50,112 nucleotides of DNA from Chloroflexaceae bacterium (GCA_012031225.1 JAAUTZ010000011.1:17038-67149), one strand, 5' to 3'; shown: positions 9,252 through 19,149, counted from the first letter of the stretch. Translations and numbers: made by a program. The notes: generated from the letters alone by a model not told the origin.

Positions 9252-10676
9252 TCAATGATCCGCTGCGGCAACCGCCGCCTGCATCACCTGCCACAGATGG
9301 GCAACGTGGGGCTGTTCGGTGGTGAGTGCGCCAATCGAGACGCGCACCATCCAACGATCATCGAGCACGGCGGGGGTGAGGTAGGCAGCGCCGGATTGAT
9401 TGATGTGGGCGACCCATGCGCGGGTGTGGGCATCAATGGCGGCTGAATCCGTGAGGATGGGCGGGGTGTGGCGCACGCACAGCGTCTGGAGCGGAATCGG
9501 TGCGAGGATCTGCCAGTGCGGGGTAGCGCGGATCTGGTCTGCGAGCCACTGCGCGTTGGCGAGATCGCGGCGCAGGCGGGCTTGCAAGGCGTGTACGCCC
9601 TGCTCGCGGATCAGGCACCACAGCTTGAGCGCACGGAAGCGTCGCCCTAGCGGTAGCCCCCAATCGCGCAGATTCTTGACGTGCATATCTACGGCGGTTT
9701 GCAGGTAGCTGGGGGTGGTACTCATCACGCGGATCAGGGCGTGCGGATCACGCACGTAGTAGAGCGAGCAATCGAAGGGCGTGCCGAGCCACTTGTGCGG
9801 GTTCAGCACGAGCGTATCGGCTTGCTCAATGCCAGCCCACATCCAGCGACATTCGGGCAGGATCATGGCCGAGCCAGCCATCGCCGCATCCACATGCAGC
9901 CAGATGCCGTGCTGCTGGGCCAGTGCGCCGATTGGCTCAAGCGGATCGAGGGCGGTGGTGGTGGTGGTGCCGATGGTGGCGACGATGGCACACGGGCGCA
10001 AGCCCTGCGCCAGATCACGCTCGATGGCGGACTGTAGCTGCTGCGGATCGAGGGCATACGCTGGGTCGGTGGCGATAGCCCGCACATACTCGCGCCCGAA
10101 GCCCGCCAGCAAAGCCGCCTTTGCCACCGAGCTATGGCTCTGCTGCGAGGTATACACCACGAGCGGAGCGGGCACGCTCTGCAAGCCACCGCGTGCAAAG
10201 GCGTAATCGCTGGCTCGTTCGCGGGCGCACAGCAATGCTACGAGCGTGCTGGTTGAAGCTGATTCTTGGATTACGCCACTCCATGCCGCCGAGAGGCCGA
10301 GCATCTGGCGCATCCAATCCGTCACCACCTCCTCCACTTCAGTCATCGCGGGGCTAGATTGCCACGCCAAGCCCAGCACGCCCAAGCCAGTGCTGAGGTA
10401 ATCGCCGAGTACGCTACTTAGCTCGGCGTTGGCGGGGAAGTAGCCGAAGAAGTGCGGGTGCTGCCAATGCGTCAAGCCGGGCACGATCACCTGCTGCATA
10501 TCGGCCAGAATCTGCTCAAACGGCTCCGGCAAATCAGGCGGGGCGGGCGGCAGCTGGGCCCGAATATCGCCGGGCCCAACTTGCGACTGTACGGGGTATT
10601 CGGCGATGCGGGCGCGGTAGTCGGCAATCCAATCTACAACCATGTGCCCCAAACGGCGAAACTCTTCCGGGTTCAT
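9252..10676 (-). CDS. PLP-dependent (aromatic) L-amino-acid decarboxylase
   Basis: 474 residues, the normal size for group II pyridoxal-phosphate decarboxylases. The N-terminus (MNPEEFRRLGHMVVDWIADY) and the HPHFFGYFPAN and IQESASTSTLVALL blocks are typical of the aromatic L-amino-acid decarboxylase branch. Visible active-site residues: His181 in SQQSHSSVAKA (stacks on PLP), Asp263 in LHVDAAMAGSA (binds the pyridine nitrogen) and Lys295 in LNPHKWLGTPFDCS (Schiff-base lysine). The likely reaction is decarboxylation of Trp, Tyr, Phe or DOPA to the amine; the substrate cannot be fixed from sequence. It stands alone between two minus-strand operons, with a GT-rich repeat tract upstream. Confidence 0.92.
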   Translation of the reverse strand: MNPEEFRRLGHMVVDWIADYRARIAEYPVQSQVGPGDIRAQLPPAPPDLPEPFEQILADMQQVIVPGLTHWQHPHFFGYFPANAELSSVLGDYLSTGLGVLGLAWQSSPAMTEVEEVVTDWMRQMLGLSAAWSGVIQESASTSTLVALLCARERASDYAFARGGLQSVPAPLVVYTSQQSHSSVAKAALLAGFGREYVRAIATDPAYALDPQQLQSAIERDLAQGLRPCAIVATIGTTTTTALDPLEPIGALAQQHGIWLHVDAAMAGSAMILPECRWMWAGIEQADTLVLNPHKWLGTPFDCSLYYVRDPHALIRVMSTTPSYLQTAVDMHVKNLRDWGLPLGRRFRALKLWCLIREQGVHALQARLRRDLANAQWLADQIRATPHWQILAPIPLQTLCVRHTPPILTDSAAIDAHTRAWVAHINQSGAAYLTPAVLDDRWMVRVSIGALTTEQPHVAHLWQVMQAAVAAADH

Positions 10677-10689
10677 GCGGCGTGGCTCC

Positions 10690-10756
10690 TTGCTAGGGAT
10701 CAGGTAGCGGGCGGCGAGTGGCGGGTTTCAGGTGGCGGGTGACAGGTGACAGGTGG
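10690..10756. repeat. GGTGGCGGGTG-type short repeat tract
   Basis: Gap between ptsI and the decarboxylase built from repeated words: TAGGGATCAGGTAGCGGGC, then CAGGTGGCGGGTGACAGGTG and CAGGTGGCA. It is related to the tracts at 34369-34440 (opposite strand) and 48541-48595. No protein or hairpin is evident. Confidence 0.7.
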
Positions 10757-10764
10757 CACGCAGA

Positions 10765-12437
10765 TCAGCCAGTGAGTGCGTGCAGGGCGGCAGCGTGGGC
10801 TTCGGCGTAGGTCAGCTCGCGCAGGCGGGCTTTCATGGGCGGGATCAAGGCAGGCGACATGCTCAGTTCCTGCACACCCATACCGGCGAGCAGCGGTGCA
10901 ACCGCAGGCACGCCGCCCAATTCACCGCACACCCCGATATGCTTGCCGGCTTGCTGGGCCGCTTGCACCGCTTGCTGGATCAGGCGCAGGACGGGCAGGG
11001 TATCGTGGGGGTAGCGGGCGGAGAGTTCGGCTTGCCCCCGATCTACGGCGAGCGTGTATTGGCTCAGGTCGTTCGTACCGATGCTGAAGAAATCGGCCTC
11101 ACGCGCCAACACATCCACAGTGACGGCGGCAGCGGGCGTTTCGATCATGATGCCGAGCGGCACATCGGTGCGGTGGGGCACGGCCTGCGCCTGCAACGTG
11201 GCGGCAGCCTGCCGAAGCTGGGCCCGGGCCCATGTAATGTCGCTCGGTAGCGCAACCATCGGCAGCATAATCCACACATCGCCGTGCTGGGCGGCCCGCA
11301 GGATCGCCCGCAGCTGCGCCTGAAACAGGTCGGTGTGCTGCATACATAGGCGTAGCCCCCGCACCCCCAAGAAGGGGTTCGCTTCGGGCGCAACATGCAG
11401 GTAGGGCAGGGGCTTGTCGCCGCCGATGTCAAGCGTGCGGATAATCACCGTGCGCCCCGCCATAATCTCTAGCGTCTCACCGTAGGCAGCATACTGCTCA
11501 TCCTCACTAGGGGCAGTCGTGCGCTCTAGAAACAGGAACTCGGTGCGAAACAAGCCGATCCCCTCTGCGCCATATGCTCGGGCCTGCTCCGCGATCGGCC
11601 GCGCCCGATGTTGGCCCACAGCCCTACGCCATGCCCATCGGCAAACTGGCCGGGCAGGTCGCGCAGGGTGGCATAATGGGCCTGTGCTGCCGCTTGGTCG
11701 GTGCGCTGTTGCTGGTACGTGGCCAGCGTTGCTGGCTCAGGATTGACAATCACGCTATGGGTGTTGCCATCTACAATCACGGGGGAGGCATTGGCCAGCT
11801 GCAACACTGCGTCACCCACGCCCACTACGGCGGGCAAGCCGAGCGAACGGGCGAGAATCGCGGTGTGCCCCGTATTGCCGCCATGCGCCGTGACGAATGC
11901 CACCGAGAGCTTGCGCTCATACAGTTCGGTAGTTTCGGCGGGGGTCAGGTCAGGCGCAACAATCACCGTATCGGGCGGCAGGTCGTGCAGGGGTGAGATG
12001 CTAGGGTACAGCACGGCATGGATCGCCTTGCCCACCGCGAGCATATCTGCCGCCCGCTCGCGCAGGTAGGGATCATCCAGCGCGGCGAGCATGTCGTGCA
12101 TCTGGGTCGCGGCGGACTGCACTGCTGCCGCCAGCGATTGCCCGGCTTCGAGCTGGGCTTGCACCAGTTCGGTGAGGGTTGGATCTTCGGCAAACATGGC
12201 TTGGGCTTCGAGAATGCCCGCTTCGTTGCTGTGACCGGCCGCCTGCAAACGTTCGGCCAGCTGTTCGAGGTTACGGGCGGCGGTGCTTTGGGCTTGCTCG
12301 AAGCGGGCAAACGCCGCCGCCGGGTCCGCATCGGCGGGGTGCGCGGACGCAGCCGGGGCAAGGTCCGGCGTGTACACAAAGACGCGCCCGATCAGGATGC
12401 CCGCTGCGCCGCCTACACCGCGATACTCCTGCTGCAT
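10765..12437 (-). pseudogene. ptsI: PTS Enzyme I (phosphoenolpyruvate-protein phosphotransferase), frameshifted
   Basis: Enzyme I autophosphorylates from PEP and passes the phosphate to HPr. The gene is split in two frames: the N-terminal part reads from 12437 to about 11595 and carries phospho-acceptor His191 in GGNTGHTAILARSLGLPAVVG; the C-terminal part reads from about 11600 to 10765 and holds GAEGIGLFRTEFLF, RTLDIGGDKPLPY and the GICGELG-like VCGELGG block of the PEP-binding domain. The frames meet at NIGR, where adding one base to the GGGCGCGG run restores a continuous product of about 557 residues. The ATG overlaps the ptsH stop by one base. Everything else in the gene looks intact, so this is either a recent lesion or a sequencing or assembly error. 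Confidence 0.9.
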
Positions 12438-12724
12438 CAGGATGCCTCCGTGCGCTCGCCGAAGTCATCCTGCACCAGTGCTATCAGCGCGGCGATGGCT
12501 TCATGCTCATCTTCGCCAGATGCCCGCAGGCGGATCTCGTGCCCGTGCTTCACGCCGATTTGGAGCAAGTTGAAGGGACTAACGGGCAATTCTTTCGTTT
12601 CTGGGCGGCTCAAATTTTGGATCGTGATCTTGCTCTTGAAAGCCCGCGCCTGTTGGAACAACTCTTTCGCAGGACGTGCATGCAACCCAACCGGATGGGT
12701 CACTGTCAATGTTACTTCTTGCAT
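12437..12724 (-). CDS. ptsH: HPr-like phosphocarrier protein
   Basis: 95 residues. Active-site His15 lies in VGLHARPAKELF, and a serine (Ser49) in PVSPFNLLQIGVKHG sits where Gram-positive HPr carries its regulatory Ser46. HPr takes phosphate from Enzyme I; here the likely acceptor is the adjacent DhaM. An upstream in-frame GTG at 12736 would add four residues; the ATG at 12724 gives the family-typical start MQEVTLTV. Located between dhaM (56-base gap) and ptsI (one-base overlap). No HPr kinase is in the window, so serine phosphorylation is only a possibility. Confidence 0.93.
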   Translation of the reverse strand: MQEVTLTVTHPVGLHARPAKELFQQARAFKSKITIQNLSRPETKELPVSPFNLLQIGVKHGHEIRLRASGEDEHEAIAALIALVQDDFGERTEAS

Positions 12725-12780
12725 TGTCTGGTACACTTTCGTTTACGCCACGCCACGTCGGATACCCCTGTGCGAGGGTG

Positions 12781-13167
12781 TTAATCGTGAACTTTGATCA
12801 GCTCCCGCGCTTGAACGGCAGCCGCATCGGTCTCTTCCAATGTTGCCTCAGCAGCGGCTTCGAGCGCGGCAAAATACGCGCCTTCAACAAGTGGTGCATT
12901 ACTTACGATGGCCTTCACGTCCGGCACAAGCTCAATCGCCGTCTCGGCACTAATCACCGCGCCGAGCAGGTCTACCAGAATCAGCGTGCCATCGGGCGAG
13001 GCGATTTGCTCTAGGATGTCGGCGATATGCTGCGGGTTGGTGCCAATCGAACCATCCATCGCCCCCCCCGCCGCCGCAATGACGACCTCGCCTGCGATCT
13101 GCTGCACAAACTCTTTGACACCCTCAGCGAGTTGTTTACTATGCGAAACTATCAATAGGCTGACCAT
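12781..13167 (-). CDS. dhaM: Dihydroxyacetone kinase phosphotransfer subunit DhaM (EIIA-man-like domain)
   Basis: 128 residues covering only the mannose-type EIIA domain. Phospho-acceptor His9 is in LLIVSHSKQLAEG; the AGGAMDGSIGT and LVDLLGA blocks are typical of DhaM. It transfers phosphate from HPr to the ADP bound on DhaL. E. coli DhaM is a fusion of EIIA, HPr and an Enzyme I-like domain, whereas here HPr and Enzyme I are separate genes immediately downstream. It starts 21 bases after the glpC stop and is clearly part of the same minus-strand operon. Confidence 0.93.
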   Translation of the reverse strand: MVSLLIVSHSKQLAEGVKEFVQQIAGEVVIAAAGGAMDGSIGTNPQHIADILEQIASPDGTLILVDLLGAVISAETAIELVPDVKAIVSNAPLVEGAYFAALEAAAEATLEETDAAAVQARELIKVHD

Positions 13168-13188
13168 ACTGAATTGTCCTACTTCTAT

Positions 13189-14451
13189 CTAGCCCCCCGT
13201 ACTTGGGGAAGCTAGCCCATACGCCCGATGCAGAATCTCAATCGGGTGCTTACTAGTTACGCCTGTGCCGTGCGTGATCTGCCAGCGACAGGTTTCTGAG
13301 TCGCACAGCGCAAGGTCGCTGCCACTGCGCTGCACAAAGTCAAACAGACCCGCGCCTACCGCCATGCCGATCTCGTACTTCTCACGTTTCACGCCGTAGG
13401 TTCCGGCAATGCCACAACACGGGCTGGTGCTTTCGAGCAGGCGCAAGCCCGGCACCATTTCGAGGATGTCGAGCGCAGGCCGCCCGATCCGATGGGCCCG
13501 CAATTGGCACGGCGGGTGGTAGGGCAGCGTCAGTGCGACGGGCCGGAAATTGGTGTCGAGCCGCCCCTGCTCATGCTCTAGGCGCAAGAACTCGAAAATG
13601 TCGTAGGTGTTCTCCGCCACCAGCTTGATCTCATCGCTGTGCAAGCCGAGCAGATCGGGGGCTTCTTCTTTCAGCGTCAGGGTGCAACTGGTGCTCGTGC
13701 CGACAATCGGGATGCCCTGCTTGACGTAGGGCAAGAGCTGCTGCACGTTGTATTCGTGATACTTCTGTGCGTCGGCAAAGGCCCCGTTGGAGAGCAACGG
13801 CAAGCCGCAGCACCCCTGCTTGGCAAGGATCACCTCAAAGCCGTTATGCTCCAGCACCTCAACCGCAATGCGCCCCAGCTCCGGCTCGTAGTAGTTGGTG
13901 GCACAGCCGTGAAAATACACCACCTTGCGCGTGCCTTTGGCAGTTGGAGCCGAGCGGTGCTTAAACCACGAGCGGAAGGTGTAGCGCGAGAAGGCCGGCA
14001 CCGGCGCGTGGCGGGCAATGCCGATCACCTGCTCCGTAATCATGCGGATCAGGCCATTGCTCAGGAACATATTCGCAATTGGCGCGAGCGGACTAGCCCC
14101 CATGCGCCCGATCCAATCCGAGTGCCCCAGCAGGCGATTGCGAAGCGACAAGCCCTTCTGGGCGACGATCTGGGCGCGGGCGCGGGCATTCAGTTCGGCA
14201 ATATGCACCCCCGTCGGGCAGACTTGATTGCACACGCGGCAACCGGAGCAGTAGTCTACCGATGCGTCCGGCGTATCCTGATCGGGGCGGCGGAACCGTT
14301 GCGCTTGTGGGCCGACGTACTTTGGGCCGGGGAACTTATCCGTAACGGCACTGACGGGGCATGCCGTCGTACAGATATTGCATTTGATACAGTGATCCAA
14401 CGATTGCTCAAGCGATAGCTCGATGTGGTCACTGGGGATGATAAACGTCAT
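13189..14451 (-). CDS. glpC: Anaerobic glycerol-3-phosphate dehydrogenase subunit C
   Basis: 420 residues. Two 4Fe-4S motifs near the N-terminus (CIKCNICTTACP and CSGCRVCNQVCP) are followed by two cysteine-rich CCG domains (GCATNYYEPE with QGCCGLPL, and YHPPCQLRAH with SPCCGIAGTYG). In GlpABC this subunit links the flavoprotein to the membrane quinone pool. No transmembrane helix is obvious, so attachment is probably through the CCG/FeS region as in the family. The start ATG is 35 bases after glpB. The order glpA-glpB-glpC matches the classical anaerobic operon. Confidence 0.94.
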   Translation of the reverse strand: MTFIIPSDHIELSLEQSLDHCIKCNICTTACPVSAVTDKFPGPKYVGPQAQRFRRPDQDTPDASVDYCSGCRVCNQVCPTGVHIAELNARARAQIVAQKGLSLRNRLLGHSDWIGRMGASPLAPIANMFLSNGLIRMITEQVIGIARHAPVPAFSRYTFRSWFKHRSAPTAKGTRKVVYFHGCATNYYEPELGRIAVEVLEHNGFEVILAKQGCCGLPLLSNGAFADAQKYHEYNVQQLLPYVKQGIPIVGTSTSCTLTLKEEAPDLLGLHSDEIKLVAENTYDIFEFLRLEHEQGRLDTNFRPVALTLPYHPPCQLRAHRIGRPALDILEMVPGLRLLESTSPCCGIAGTYGVKREKYEIGMAVGAGLFDFVQRSGSDLALCDSETCRWQITHGTGVTSKHPIEILHRAYGLASPSTGG

Positions 14452-14486
14452 ACGATGCGATCCTTCCTAGCATTCCTTAGCGGAGA

Positions 14487-15758
14487 TCAGGTTGCGAGTT
14501 GGGCTGGCAGCGATGTAGCTAACAGCGTGCCGACGTGCCAGCCAGTGGTGAGGGCTAGCCCCGAAACGGCCCGATCCTCAACCGGATCGCCAGCCAGCAG
14601 GGCCGAGCCAGCCACCATCACGTTGGCGTAGACGACATGCCCGGTGCTATCGAGCGGGCGGAACTGGTCATCGGTGGGCACACCGGCACTGAAGATCGGG
14701 TGGCCTTCGGTGTGCAAGAAGCGCGATGCAAACCACGCTTGGCGCGACTCGGGCGCGTGCAGGGGCAGGTTCAGGGCTGTTTCATGAACTGTGCCGCGAA
14801 AGTCGGTGCTGATACCGCCCCCCGCAATGCCGCCCGTCGCCAGCACACACGCGGCTACGTGGTGCCGCTGTTCACGGGCGGCGGCTTCGCTGAAGATATG
14901 CGTCAGCACGCCCTCTGCGCCTAGCCCACGCCGCACCTCTGAGCCAATCTGGATCCGCCCGCCCGCCACCGTAATCGCCTGATGAAAGATGTTCATCAGG
15001 CGCATGCCCGGCACCGAAGGCGGCAAGGTTGGGATTTCAAAGATCTGTGCGCCGCTGATCTGTTGCAGATCATTGACCACGCCGAGCGGATCACGCAAGC
15101 CGAGTACGGCCGGTAGCCCGATGCGGGTTGCCGTGCCGCGCAGGGTGCGGAGCTGCTGCCCTATCGCCTGCCGGAAGTTGGGCTGCTCAAACCACAGCGC
15201 AAAGGAGCGCGGGCTATAGTCGTGGCGTTGGTAGCCATCGGGCAGGGTCAGGTATACGCCGCGTGCAGGGATGTGCTGGGCTTGCAGATTGGCGGCAGCC
15301 ATCGGCGGGAAGAAGTCACGCAGTTCGTGGAAGCCGGCGATCAAGATCTCGCCCCCCAGCCGCACATCACCAGCGGCCATGGTTGCGGGGAGCAGCGCGG
15401 TAGGGCGCAGCGCACCGAGCGCAGTAGGCAACACTACGTTGCGCTCCAGCCCACCAACGTAGGGGTAGCCCGCCGCTTTGGTCAGGGTGCGAAAGCGATC
15501 TACTGCCGCCGCGATGCCGTCTAGCTCCATGCGGGCGTAGGGGTGTTCGGGCTGGGCTACAATCAGGTGCGTAAGGGCGGTATGCAGGGGCATGTTGGGG
15601 TAGCGGCGGCTAGCCAGCAGGTCAATCGTGCCGCCCGTCCAGTACGTTGTGCCGTAGCCCTTCGCAAGAAGCAGGGGACGCAAGCCCGCTTCAGCAAGGG
15701 CAAGCGCACTCATCAAGCCGGAGAGGCCGGCTCCGATTACAATCATGCGGCTCGTCAT
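14487..15758 (-). CDS. glpB: Anaerobic glycerol-3-phosphate dehydrogenase subunit B
   Basis: 423 residues. The N-terminus MIVIGAGLSGLMSALALAEAG is a dinucleotide-binding fold for flavin, followed by the GTTYWTGGTIDLLA block typical of GlpB. The C-terminus has NVMVAGSALLAGDPVEDRAVSGLALTTGWHVG. GlpB probably relays electrons between the GlpA flavin and the FeS subunit GlpC. Its ATG overlaps the glpA stop as ATGA, so the two are translationally coupled. No truncation is seen. Confidence 0.92.
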   Translation of the reverse strand: MTSRMIVIGAGLSGLMSALALAEAGLRPLLLAKGYGTTYWTGGTIDLLASRRYPNMPLHTALTHLIVAQPEHPYARMELDGIAAAVDRFRTLTKAAGYPYVGGLERNVVLPTALGALRPTALLPATMAAGDVRLGGEILIAGFHELRDFFPPMAAANLQAQHIPARGVYLTLPDGYQRHDYSPRSFALWFEQPNFRQAIGQQLRTLRGTATRIGLPAVLGLRDPLGVVNDLQQISGAQIFEIPTLPPSVPGMRLMNIFHQAITVAGGRIQIGSEVRRGLGAEGVLTHIFSEAAAREQRHHVAACVLATGGIAGGGISTDFRGTVHETALNLPLHAPESRQAWFASRFLHTEGHPIFSAGVPTDDQFRPLDSTGHVVYANVMVAGSALLAGDPVEDRAVSGLALTTGWHVGTLLATSLPAQLAT

Positions 15759-17446
15759 ACATGGTACTCCGTAGCAATTGCTGGATGGTGCGTGACCAGT
15801 TCGGGGTCTTCACCAGCCGCATCGGGCAGCAGATCAATACCGAGCGTATCGAGGTAGATCAACTGATCGAGACGGGCTTGGCGCAGTTGGTCGCCCCACA
15901 TAATCGCCGTCAAGCCTTTCCAGCGGGCCTGCAAGAAGTGGCGCAGCAGTTCGGTGCCGGGATCATTCGGCTCGGACGCATCCGGCTGATGCTGCCCGTT
16001 GCCATGCCCATTGTAGGGGACGTGAACATCATGATCGCGGGCAGTCCGCCATTCACTCCACAGGGCGGCGGCGCGGTAGGTGCAGAAGCCGCCTTGACAG
16101 GGGCCCATTCCAAGCCGGGTTTCGCGGCGGATGTCATCCAGATTGGCCGCACCGCTCTGCGCGATTGCGTCGAGTACCTGTTCGCGGGTCACCAGTTCGC
16201 ATTCGCAGATTAGCTCACCGAAGGCTTGGTGCTGCTCAACGTGAGCAAGATTGTGGCCCAGCCAGTAGAGCTGCTGCGCCTCGCCACCCGGAATGACTTC
16301 TTCGGCGGTGCGGCAGGGCGTAGTGTTGCCGAGCCGGGCCGCCACCACATTCACAATCTCCTCTGCCATCAGGCGGTAGGTTGTCCACTTGCCCCCGACA
16401 ATCGAGAGCAAGCCGTCTATCCCATCGCGCTTGGCGTGGTCAATCAAGACATAGGCCCGGCTCAGGTCGCGGTCATCGGTTACGCCCTCCTGCTTGTAGA
16501 GCGGGCGCACCCCCGCCCACGCCCGCAGCGCACGATAGCGGGTGAAACCGGGAATCAGCTTCTCGCCCTCTTCCATCAAGAAGGTGACTTCATCCGGCTC
16601 GATCCCGTACACATCGGGATCGGGCACGGCAATGTCGGTGGTGCCAATCACGGCAACGGTGTGGATCGGCACAATAATGTCGCCGTCGTCGGGCATCTTG
16701 CAGCGGTTGATCACGGTGTTGACCATGCGGTGGTTCATGGCAATCATTGTGCCTTTGCCGGGCACAACATCTACCCGCAGCCCGGCCAGCGCGGCGATTT
16801 TGCCCGCCCACGCCCCCGCCGCGTTTAGGATCCACGTCGCCCCAATCCGCTTGATCTCGCCCGTGCGCAAGTCCTCGACCTCAGCCGCCACCACGCGCTC
16901 ACCTTCGCGGATGAGGCCCTTGACAAAGTGGTAGTTGAGGATTTGTGCGCCATGTTCGCGGGCCGAGCGGGCAATGCCATACGCGGACATGAAGGAGTCG
17001 GCGGCTCCATCTTCGACTTCAAACACCCGCGAGATCTTCGGATTCAGGGCGGGTTCGCGGCGCAGAGCCTCGTCTACCGAAATTTCCTGCACGGGCACAT
17101 CGGTGGCGTGGCAGGCTTGCATAAACTTGTCGCCGAAATCGGGGTCATCCCACGGGGTCGTGACGAAGAAGCCGCCGGTAGCCTCGATATACTGCGGCAT
17201 AATCTTTCGCAGGATACGGTTTTCGTGGGCGCACTCGGTTGCTGATTGGGGATCTTTGATCACGTAGCGGCCCCCACTATGCAGCAAGCCGTGATAGCGG
17301 CCGGTTGTGCCGTGTGTCAAGTCGCCTTTCTCAACCAGTATAGTGGCAATGCCGCGCATTGCGAGGTCGCGGGCTGCGCCTAAGCCGGTGGCTCCGCCGC
17401 CAATGATCAGTACGTCGGTCTGCAAGAGTTGTTGCGTTCGTGTCAC
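15755..17446 (-). CDS. glpA: Anaerobic glycerol-3-phosphate dehydrogenase subunit A (FAD)
   Basis: 563 residues; oxidises glycerol-3-phosphate to DHAP. The FAD-binding motif is DVLIIGGGATGLGAARDLAMRG, followed by the GTTGRYHGLLHSGGRYV substrate region. The C-terminal third has a BFD-like [2Fe-2S] domain with cysteines in ICECELVTREQVL and GMGPCQGGFCTYR. The open frame extends upstream to 17542, but GTG at 17446 is chosen because GAGGAG stands eight bases before it and the product then starts just ahead of the FAD motif. glpK ends 123 bases upstream; a strong hairpin lies in that gap. Confidence 0.94.
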   Translation of the reverse strand: MTRTQQLLQTDVLIIGGGATGLGAARDLAMRGIATILVEKGDLTHGTTGRYHGLLHSGGRYVIKDPQSATECAHENRILRKIMPQYIEATGGFFVTTPWDDPDFGDKFMQACHATDVPVQEISVDEALRREPALNPKISRVFEVEDGAADSFMSAYGIARSAREHGAQILNYHFVKGLIREGERVVAAEVEDLRTGEIKRIGATWILNAAGAWAGKIAALAGLRVDVVPGKGTMIAMNHRMVNTVINRCKMPDDGDIIVPIHTVAVIGTTDIAVPDPDVYGIEPDEVTFLMEEGEKLIPGFTRYRALRAWAGVRPLYKQEGVTDDRDLSRAYVLIDHAKRDGIDGLLSIVGGKWTTYRLMAEEIVNVVAARLGNTTPCRTAEEVIPGGEAQQLYWLGHNLAHVEQHQAFGELICECELVTREQVLDAIAQSGAANLDDIRRETRLGMGPCQGGFCTYRAAALWSEWRTARDHDVHVPYNGHGNGQHQPDASEPNDPGTELLRHFLQARWKGLTAIMWGDQLRQARLDQLIYLDTLGIDLLPDAAGEDPELVTHHPAIATEYHV

Positions 17447-17518
17447 GCCAGCTACTCCTCTAGGCTTTCGCTTCCGTTCAGCTTGTAAGGTCGCGTGTCT
17501 GCTGGTGTAGCAGTAGCC

Positions 17519-17549
17519 GCCCTGTGTGCTGTCTGAGCGCACACAGGGC
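17519..17549 (-). promoter_or_regulatory. Hairpin between glpK and glpA
   Basis: A perfect 11-bp stem (GCCCTGTGTGC / GCACACAGGGC) with a 9-base loop. No T-run follows on the minus strand, so it is unlikely to be a simple terminator. It may be an RNA processing or stability element that sets the ratio of GlpK to GlpABC. Confidence 0.6.
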
Positions 17550-17569
17550 AGTGAACAGCAGGGGGATCG

Positions 17570-19069
17570 TTAGTCAATCCAATCAAAGGTGCGCGTGACG
17601 GCTTTCTTCCACATTCGCAGGCTGTCTTCGCGCTGCTCGGCGGGCATCTGCGGCTCCCACGTCTTATCCACGCCCCAGTTCTGGCGCAGTTCGTCAAGGT
17701 TCTGCCAGAAGCCCGTCGCCAAGCCTGCGGCATAGGCTGCACCGAGCGCGGTAGTCTCTGCCACTTTGGGGCGGATCACCGGCACACCGAGTACGTCGCT
17801 CTGGAACTGCATCAGCAGTTCATCCACCACCATGCCGCCATCGGCTTTGAGCGCGGTTAAGGCTACGCCGGAGTCCTGCTGCATTGCGTCGGCAACTTCG
17901 CGGGTTTGCCACGCGGTAGCTTCCAGCGCGGCGCGGGCGATGTGCCCCTTCGTGACGTAGCGCGTCAAGCCGACGATGACCCCGCGTGCGTTCGACTTCC
18001 AGTAGGGTGCGTACAGTCCAGAGAACGCGGGCACAAAGTAGACCCCGCCGTTATCCTTGACGGTTCTGGCAAGGGCTTCAACTTCGGCACTGCTGGTAAT
18101 CATGCCGAGATTATCGCGCAGCCACTGCACGAGCGCACCGGTAATCGCAATGCTCCCTTCGAGGGCATATACGGCTGGCGCATCGCCAAACTTGTAGGCG
18201 AGCGTGGTCAGCAAGCCGTGCTTGGATTGCACCAGCTTCGTACCCGTGTTCAGCAGCATAAAGCTACCTGTGCCATACGTGTTCTTCGCCTCGCCCACAT
18301 CGAAGCAGGTCTGCCCAACGAGCGCGGCTTGCTGATCGCCGAGAATACCGGCTACGGGAATGCCCTTCATCGGACCTTCGGCAACGTGCCCGTACACCTC
18401 GCTCGAAGCGCGAATGCTGGGCAGCATGGAGCGCGGCACATCCATGATTGCAAGGATCTCATCGTCCCAATCGAGCGTCTCAAGATTCATCAGCATCGTG
18501 CGGCTAGCATTGGTCACATCGGTGATATGCACCCCGCCGTTCACACCGCCCGTCAGATGCCACACGAGGAAGGTGTCAATGTTGCCGAACAGCGCATCGC
18601 CCGCTTCGGCGGCAGCCCGCAAGCCGGGCACATTGTCGAGTATCCAGCGGATCTTTGGCCCACTGAAGTAGGTAGCCAATGGCAAGCCCACTTTGGTGCG
18701 GAACCGATCCTGCCCACCCTCCTGCTCAAACTGCTCAACGAGCTTATCGGTGCGGGTATCTTGCCACACCAACGCATTGTGGTAAGGCTTGCCCGTAGAT
18801 TTGCTCCACACGACGGTAGTTTCACGCTGATTGGTGATGCCGAGTGCCGCCACATCGCTAGCATCAATGTTGCCCTTTTCGAGCGAGCGCAGCATTGTGG
18901 TGCGGGTGCGCTCCCAGATCTCCTCCGGGTCATGCTCCACCCAACCGGGCTGGGGGTAGATTTGCTCATGCTCGCGCTGGTCAAAACAGATCACGTCGCC
19001 CGCGTGATTAAAAATCATACAGCGGGTACTGGTTGTCCCTTGATCAATTGCAGCTACATACTTCGCCAT
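17570..19069 (-). CDS. glpK: Glycerol kinase
   Basis: 499 residues, the usual length for GlpK. FGGY-kinase signatures: [19 protein letters not shown] at the start (phosphate-binding loop), [26 protein letters not shown] (ATP-binding) and [20 protein letters not shown] near the end. It converts glycerol plus ATP to glycerol-3-phosphate, the substrate of GlpABC encoded next. A near-perfect AAGGAGGT stands before the ATG. It lies 95 bases after dhaL, in a gap with an imperfect inverted repeat. Confidence 0.96.
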   Translation of the reverse strand: MAKYVAAIDQGTTSTRCMIFNHAGDVICFDQREHEQIYPQPGWVEHDPEEIWERTRTTMLRSLEKGNIDASDVAALGITNQRETTVVWSKSTGKPYHNALVWQDTRTDKLVEQFEQEGGQDRFRTKVGLPLATYFSGPKIRWILDNVPGLRAAAEAGDALFGNIDTFLVWHLTGGVNGGVHITDVTNASRTMLMNLETLDWDDEILAIMDVPRSMLPSIRASSEVYGHVAEGPMKGIPVAGILGDQQAALVGQTCFDVGEAKNTYGTGSFMLLNTGTKLVQSKHGLLTTLAYKFGDAPAVYALEGSIAITGALVQWLRDNLGMITSSAEVEALARTVKDNGGVYFVPAFSGLYAPYWKSNARGVIVGLTRYVTKGHIARAALEATAWQTREVADAMQQDSGVALTALKADGGMVVDELLMQFQSDVLGVPVIRPKVAETTALGAAYAAGLATGFWQNLDELRQNWGVDKTWEPQMPAEQREDSLRMWKKAVTRTFDWID

Positions 19070-19120
19070 ACTGACCTCCTTGTCTTATCTGTATGCAATA
19101 CGGTTTCAAAAAATTGTCAA

Positions 19121-19149
19121 GGTGATATGCCTGATTAAGGTATATCACT
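19121..19149 (-). promoter_or_regulatory. Imperfect inverted repeat between dhaL and glpK
   Basis: Arms GGTGATATGCCT (19121-19132) and AGGTATATCACT (19138-19149) pair over 10 of 12 positions around a 5-base centre. It could be an operator for an internal promoter or an intercistronic hairpin in the operon mRNA; the two cannot be told apart by reading. Confidence 0.5.

Noticed and set aside
17906-19138. 410-codon open frame on the plus strand over glpK
   Set aside because: Antisense shadow of a clearly conserved glycerol kinase in a GC-rich gene; composition is His/Arg-rich and matches no family.
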